Origin: Amphibalanus amphitrite
Lineage: Eukaryota > Arthropoda > Thecostraca > Balanomorpha > Balanidae
DNA length: 64,000 bases
Reading direction: 5' to 3'
NCBI RefSeq assembly: GCF_019059575.1
Contig: NW_024881792.1
Location: forward strand, 248,001-312,000
Shown: positions 58,822 to 64,000 of the stretch, piece by piece
Position numbering within the stretch: position 1 is the first letter of the stretch
Layout of the letters: every line of letters starts with the position of its first letter
Translations under genes and position numbers: made by a program
Notes under the pieces: generated by a model
Database searches by the model: none
The model's input: the letters and a program-made list of their open reading frames with translations, nothing else
What the model was told of the DNA's origin: nothing

Positions 58822-60691
58822 TAACCGCAGGTTGTTTGAAAAGACAAACACTATTCGTTAGAATTGTGTTTTTCTATTGAAAAACAACCGGAGCGGTCGT
58901 TCTCCGGGCTATGTTTTGCAAGTCTGGCAGCGAATCGAGACATCTTGATTGGGGCCTAGACGAAATGTACAATCTTCGTAAAAAGTTCAGTGTATAGGCT
59001 CCCGGAGGCGATCTACCTGATGGCACCGGTCGCTACTCGCTTAAAACCTCGTGGCACGTGGCACGTGCGTTTCAATTTTCGCCCATGTTAAGTCAACGGG
59101 GTTTTGGACACTTTTTGCGCGATCGCGAATGGCGGAAAAACGAGCCAAGAAGGCGGTGGTTTTCTTCCTAGAATTTTATGGCAACCATGTTTGGGTACAC
59201 GCTAGTGTGCGCCGTATACCCCTCAGAATTTCGTAACGTGCCTTTGAACGAGGTCAAAGTTGAACTTTTTTCGCTCCCCATGTTAAGTCAATGGGCATTT
59301 TTGCAGAGACATTTTCATTCGTTCATTGCACAAAATTATATGATACGATTTTGTTTAAACTTTCAGGACCTGTTGAGAAACGACCATAGAACATGCTGTT
59401 ATGCTTCGTTTTGAAATATAATGGCCCGTTTTGGGGTAATCGGCACGTGCATTTTCCCATAGGGTTAACATGGGAAAAAATTAAAATGCGATTTGCGAAA
59501 AATTTCGTCAATTATATTTGCTGATATTTTTAGGGTCGGATCTCGGGCTGGCACCCCAACTGATGGTGGTAATTACTTAAAATATAATTGACAAAATTTC
59601 GGGTAATCGTCACAAACAGTTACCCCATGTTGAGCCTATGGCGATTTCGAAATATTATTTTCAAATCGATTTTGTCAAAAATTTCCACGTTAGATTTTGA
59701 AAATGTTCCAATATGTTGTGCCCCGGGGTATCGGCTACCACAAGGTATGGGTCAGATATGGGGCGATTGAAAAGCACGTGCCACGTGCAAACGTGTTTGA
59801 TGGGGTAACCTCCGGGAAAATCCGACATTGGCCTACTTGGGGTCCTATGGCGTGGAAACGACTTCAACTAGCGACACCAAATCAGTGCAGCCGGTGAGCA
59901 GATGAGTCCAGCTTGTCGCACTAGTGGTCACGTGTCGCACGTGCTATTGCACGTGCCGTGGCACGGGGTCAATTTTGGTGCTTAAGTATACTAGCATTGT
60001 GAAATGCAAGGAGTGGGGGAAATAGCCGTCAGGCCGTCAGTTTTTGTGATAGGGTCGATCTGAAAACGGGTTTAGGCACAGAATGAGGGGGGCTAAAAAA
60101 CTGCTATCTCGGATTTTTTTTGTAAAATGAAAAATTTAAAATTCTGGGGAAATTATATGTTCGAAAGGTGAAATTTCCTAAAATTTTCCCGTTTTTCGAG
60201 TTTAGCCGTCCACTGTTCAGAGACGGTGACACCGGCCGGGGTCATCTTTTACATGCTGATGGCCACGTCGATGGGTCATCACGTGGCGTGAACGGTAAAG
60301 CTATCAGAGGTCCGGCACGTGCCACGTGGCCACGTGTTTGAGTCGCGTACCTCCCAGATCATCGTGTGTTTGCCGATTTGTGGCCTTATAGCACGAAAAC
60401 AGCACAAGCCAGGAACACTGAAATAGTGCAATCAGTGAGGGGACAAGTCCTGCTTACACTAACGGCGGTCACGTGGCACACGTACAAATTTGGGCACCTC
60501 TGTTGCGGAGATATTTTATAGTGAAATATTCAAATGAACATAACTTTGTCAGTTTAAGTCCAATTGGGCTAGACTTTGGTGGGTGGATAAAATTGTTAAG
60601 CGACAGGAACAAATGCGCCACGTTTGTCGCAGTGCGCCACGTTTGTCTCAAAGCGCCATTTTTGCCACAAATCACAGAATGTGCGTAACTT
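58822..60691 (+). repeat. Repeat unit 20, type B, chimeric head
   Basis: The first about 200 bp match type A units such as 46666 (GCAGCGAATCGAGACATC). From about 59040 it follows unit 17 (52702 on) apart from about one extra T in a T-run near 60,120. It ends at GTGCGTAACTT, cut by the next start. Confidence 0.9.
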
Positions 60692-61532
60692 TAACCGCAG
60701 GTTGTTTGAAAAGACAAACACTATTCGTTAGAATTGTGTTTTTCTATTGAAAAACAACCGGAGCGGTCCTTCTCCGGGCTATGTTTTGCATGTCTGGCCG
60801 CGAATTGGGGCAACTTGGGTCAGGCCTAAACTTGTGGCTCGATTTTCTTAAAAATTTCAGTGTATGGGCTCCCGCAGGCGATCTACCTGTTGGCACCGGT
60901 CGCTACTCGCTTAAAACCTCGTGGCACGTGGCACGTGCGATTCCATTTTCCCCATGTTAAGTCAACGGGGTTTTGGACACTTTTTGCGCGATCGGGAATA
61001 GCGGAAAAACGAGCCAAGGAAGAGGTGGTTTTCTTCCCAGCATTTTATGGCAAACACGTTTGGGTACACGCTGGTGTGCGCCGTATACCCCTCAGAACTT
61101 CGTAACGTGTCTTTGCACGAGGTCAAAGTTGAATTTTTTTCGCTCCCCATGTTAAGTCAATGGGCGTTTTTGCAGAGACTTTTTCATTCGCTCATTGTAC
61201 AAAATTATATGATACGATTTTGTTTAAACTTTCAGGACTTGTTGAGAAAAGACCATAGAACATGTTGTTATGCTTCTTTAAGCTGTGCAAATTCGTTTGT
61301 TCTTTTTAGGCTCGTTTAAAAATGAAAAATTTTAACATGGAAAGTGAATGGGAGCGTCTTTGCTGCTTAATAACTTTTTACAGTTGAGATATATTTAAGT
61401 GAAAAGTTGATAGGTTATACAACTTTTGATGCTCTTTCCAATGATATATACAACTTTATTGCACGTGGTGCCGTTTTTGAGAAATATAGTAAAAAAGCAC
61501 GACATTACCGAGATTTGAGCTCAGACCTATAT

Positions 61533-62576
61533 CGTTACGGTGTCAGGCGGACACGAGGACAGGTGGCGCCGCCGCCGCCCGCATAGCGGCGGGAATGTGA
61601 ACTAACCTGTTTACCAGAGGGGTGTTCACGGGCACCGCACACTGCTGCGTGCGCTGTGTGCGGTGCGTCCAGCAGGCGTGGGGGTAGGGGATGGGTAGGC
61701 GGTTCTGACGTCACGGCTGCGTGCGGTGGACGGTCCGCTGTGGCCAGTCCCGACCGGCCACAGCGATCGCTGTGTGCGGTGACGGAAGGCTGACGTAGGG
61801 ACGCAGTGGGCGGAGCTTGGAGGCTATGTGCGGTCCGACCGCACACAGGGCCCGTGAACAGCCCTCTGATCTATGGTATGGTACCATCGGGGGACCGGCC
61901 GCCGTCGGCACCATTTCGGGACTTTGCATCGCAATAAAAGGCTTATTTACAATTGAAAATGGACTAGCGAGAGTCGTTATGGAATCAGAATTTGATGCTC
62001 TACAAAACTAGGCTATTTTCATTGTGATGGCATCACAGACTACACCGCTAAACCCAATAAAGCAGATTTATGTCGCGTCATCGATGATTACATATAATGT
62101 TTCTTTGATATATATGTAGTCGGGTCTTTCAGCTGCGTCCCTCCCCTCCCTCGCCGCGCCGGCGGGTCGGCCATCCGCGGCTTGCCGCCCGCCGGCTGCT
62201 GGCCGGTCAGCTGGCCGGTCAGCTGGTCGCCCGCGGCTGTCGGTGCAGTGCGGGATGCCTACTTGCGGGGGGCCGTCGTGGCGGCGGCCCGGGTGGACTG
62301 GGCGAGCAGTGAGTTGGGGAGCGCTGCGCTGTCGGTGCTCTAGTTTGTATTGCGTTCGCATGATACGGCTTGAGCCAATACAGAGTGAACTGATTGAGCT
62401 GAGCAAGTCTTTATATACATTGAAAAGTAAAGCACTTTTTACTGCATCTACGGTGAGATGCTAGATAAAATTTATGGTCTAATGGTACCCATTACTTAAC
62501 AATTAAGTGAATCATTTCGTCGCTAAACTCTCGTAAATTCGTATGTCCGCCTCACTATGGAGTTTGGACCGTAACG
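61533..62576. mobile_element. Second copy of the CGTTACGG element, with nested insert
   Basis: Same element as 38976-39776 with a few small differences, enlarged by a 253-bp insertion at 61616-61868. Confidence 0.68.
61616..61868. mobile_element. 253-bp MITE-like insertion
   Basis: The ends are inverted: AGAGGGGTGTTCACGGGC on the left; read inward from the right CAGAGGGCTGTTCACGGGC. The empty site is seen in the paralogue (39059/39060: TTTACC-ATCTATGG). The filled site has the same flanks with no evident target duplication. hAT-like CAG ends, but the missing 8-bp duplication argues against a plain hAT insertion. Confidence 0.75.
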
Positions 62577-63526
62577 TATGGCCTTTGCTCAGACAGTATA
62601 CGAACAGGTGACGGGGATACCTCCCATAGAAGGATGCGACACGATTTTACTGCTAAATAGCGGCCGGCCGCCGTGGGGACGTTTTTGTACGACTTATATC
62701 TCGGCAACCACTGGGCTGATACACGTGCGGTTTTTTGTGTGGGGTAGCTTTTTCCCTTCTTTCACATAGTGTGCTACTCTCGATGCATATGGGTGACCCC
62801 TAACGCACGTTCCACGTGCAAAGCCAAGAGGTGCCTGTTTTGTAATAAGCGCAATAGCTCGCGGTAATTACTGGGCCGATTGCGCTAAAACTTGGCATGG
62901 AGGTAGACACTTTCCAGGCGATGCATTTCCATGTGTCTTGGTAGGGGTGCAACTGCACGTGCGCACGTGCAGGGTGACGCTTCCAGATCTCGAGAACGGC
63001 TGGACCGATTGTGTTCAAATTTGGCATAACGCTTGATACCGATCAGTAGGTTGCAGTCATTTAGTATGTATTTCCATGTGCCACGATTGGGGTGCAACTG
63101 CACGTGCGCACGTGCAGGGTGACGCTTCCAGATCTCGAGAACGGCCGGGCCGATTGAGTTCAAATTTGGTACACCGCTAGAGACCGATTAGTAGGGTGCC
63201 GACTGCCGTGCGCAAGTCAGTTTGGACCCATCTTGCACGTGCGCACGTGCAGGGTGACGCTTCCAGATCTCAAGAACGGCTGGACCGATTGCACTCAAAT
63301 TCGGCAAACATCTAGAGATCGATCAGTAGGGTGCCGTGCACAAGTCAGTTAGTATGTATTTCCATGTGTCACGGTTGAGATGCAACTGCACGTGCGCACG
63401 TGGAGGGGTCGTTTCAAGATCTTGAAAACGGCTGGGCCGATTGAGCTCGAATTTGGTACACCGCTAGAGACCGGCGAATAGGGTCCCATGCACAATGCAA
63501 TTGGACACAGCTTGCACGTGCGCACG

Positions 63527-64000
63527 TAACCGCAGGTTGTTTGAAAAGACAAACACTATTCGTTAGAATTGTGTTTTTCTATTGAAAAACAACCGGAGCG
63601 GTCGTTGTCCGGGCTATGTTTTGCAAGTCTGGCAGCGAATTGGGGCAACTTGGTAGGGGCCTAGACTAAATGTACAATCGTCGCAAAAAGTTCAGTGTAT
63701 GGGCTCCCGGAGGCGATCTACCTGATGGCAACGGTCGCTACTCGCTTAAAACCTCGTGGCACGTGGCACGTGCGATTCCATTTTTCCCATGTTAAGTCAA
63801 CGGGGTTTTGGACACTTTTTGCGCGATCGCGAATGGCGGGAAAACGAGCCAAGGAAGAGGTGGTTTTCTTCCCAGCATTTTATGGCAAACACGTTTGGGT
63901 ACACGCCAGTGTGCGCTGTATACCCCTCAGAATCTCGGAACGTGTCTTTGCACGAGGTCAAAGTTGGAATTTTCCTGTGTCCCATGTTAAGTCAATGGAC
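63527..64000 (+). repeat. Repeat unit 22, type A, running off the window
   Basis: Hairpin start and type A head. The window ends at the second GTTAAGTCAATGGAC word. Confidence 0.92.

Larger units (their letters stand above)
60692..63526 (+). repeat. Repeat unit 21, type C, chimeric, with insertion
   Basis: Starts as unit 9 (offset 28,589), switches near 61,260 to unit 10 sequence, and carries the same CGTTACGG element. Its monomer block is longer than in unit 10. Cut at GTGCGCACG by the next start. Confidence 0.9.

Noticed and set aside
15362-64000. CRISPR array
   Set aside because: Repeats are 128 bp or longer with homologous, not unique, spacers, and the context is eukaryotic.

Overview
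The window looks like repeat-dense nuclear DNA from an animal, most likely an invertebrate. It has no operons, ribosome-binding sites or compact gene order. It holds two animal-type non-LTR retrotransposons (LINEs), TTAA-flanked and CACTG-ended DNA transposons, AATAAA signals and about 48 kb of complex satellite-like units. I cannot name the species, and I see no host gene I would defend.

Positions 1-5.1 kb hold a 49-bp minisatellite, an unrecognised protein-like stretch on the minus strand, a 255-bp direct repeat around a GC-rich promoter-like segment, and two adjoining perfect hairpins. From 5.1 to 7.73 kb lies a CR1/L2/Jockey-like LINE: an SGNH-esterase-like fragment runs almost directly into a long reverse-transcriptase ORF with no endonuclease between them, ending in AATAAA and a short TATATC tail.

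From 7.73 to 14.87 kb lies a second LINE: 5' region, ORF1 (coiled coil plus RRM-like part), an inter-ORF region, and ORF2 with a 2A-like NPGP site, an apurinic-type endonuclease and the linker to the reverse transcriptase. Three DNA transposons interrupt ORF2: a 912-bp TTAA element, a 1,726-bp CACTG...CAGTG element and a 485-bp element. Removing each restores the reading frame.

From 14.87 kb to the end the window is a mosaic of repeat units about 1.5-2.3 kb long. Each starts at the same point (TAACCGCAGG, the edge of a 76-nt imperfect hairpin). Complete units end in an inverted copy of that start (TCAAACAACCTGCGGT) followed by a hairpin. Asymmetric terminal inverted repeats plus a 3' hairpin and internal tandem repeats resemble non-autonomous Helentron-type rolling-circle elements (HINEs), but no Rep/helicase gene is present, so that is inference. 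There are three body types: A and C carry 128/153-bp monomers around the palindrome TGCACGTGCGCACGTGCA, and B carries a different AT-rich tail. Several multi-kilobase blocks are repeated almost identically (3.7 kb 20,010 bp apart; 4.3 kb 12,064 bp apart; 2.2 kb 6,338 bp apart), and units are recombined within their shared heads. The first unit sits inside the second LINE, and the missing next piece of that LINE's reverse transcriptase reappears near 42.6, 52.4, 54.6 and 58.8 kb. This suggests the array grew inside the LINE.

A unique island at 32.9-38.0 kb carries a 758-bp perfect tandem duplication and relatives of the TTAA element.
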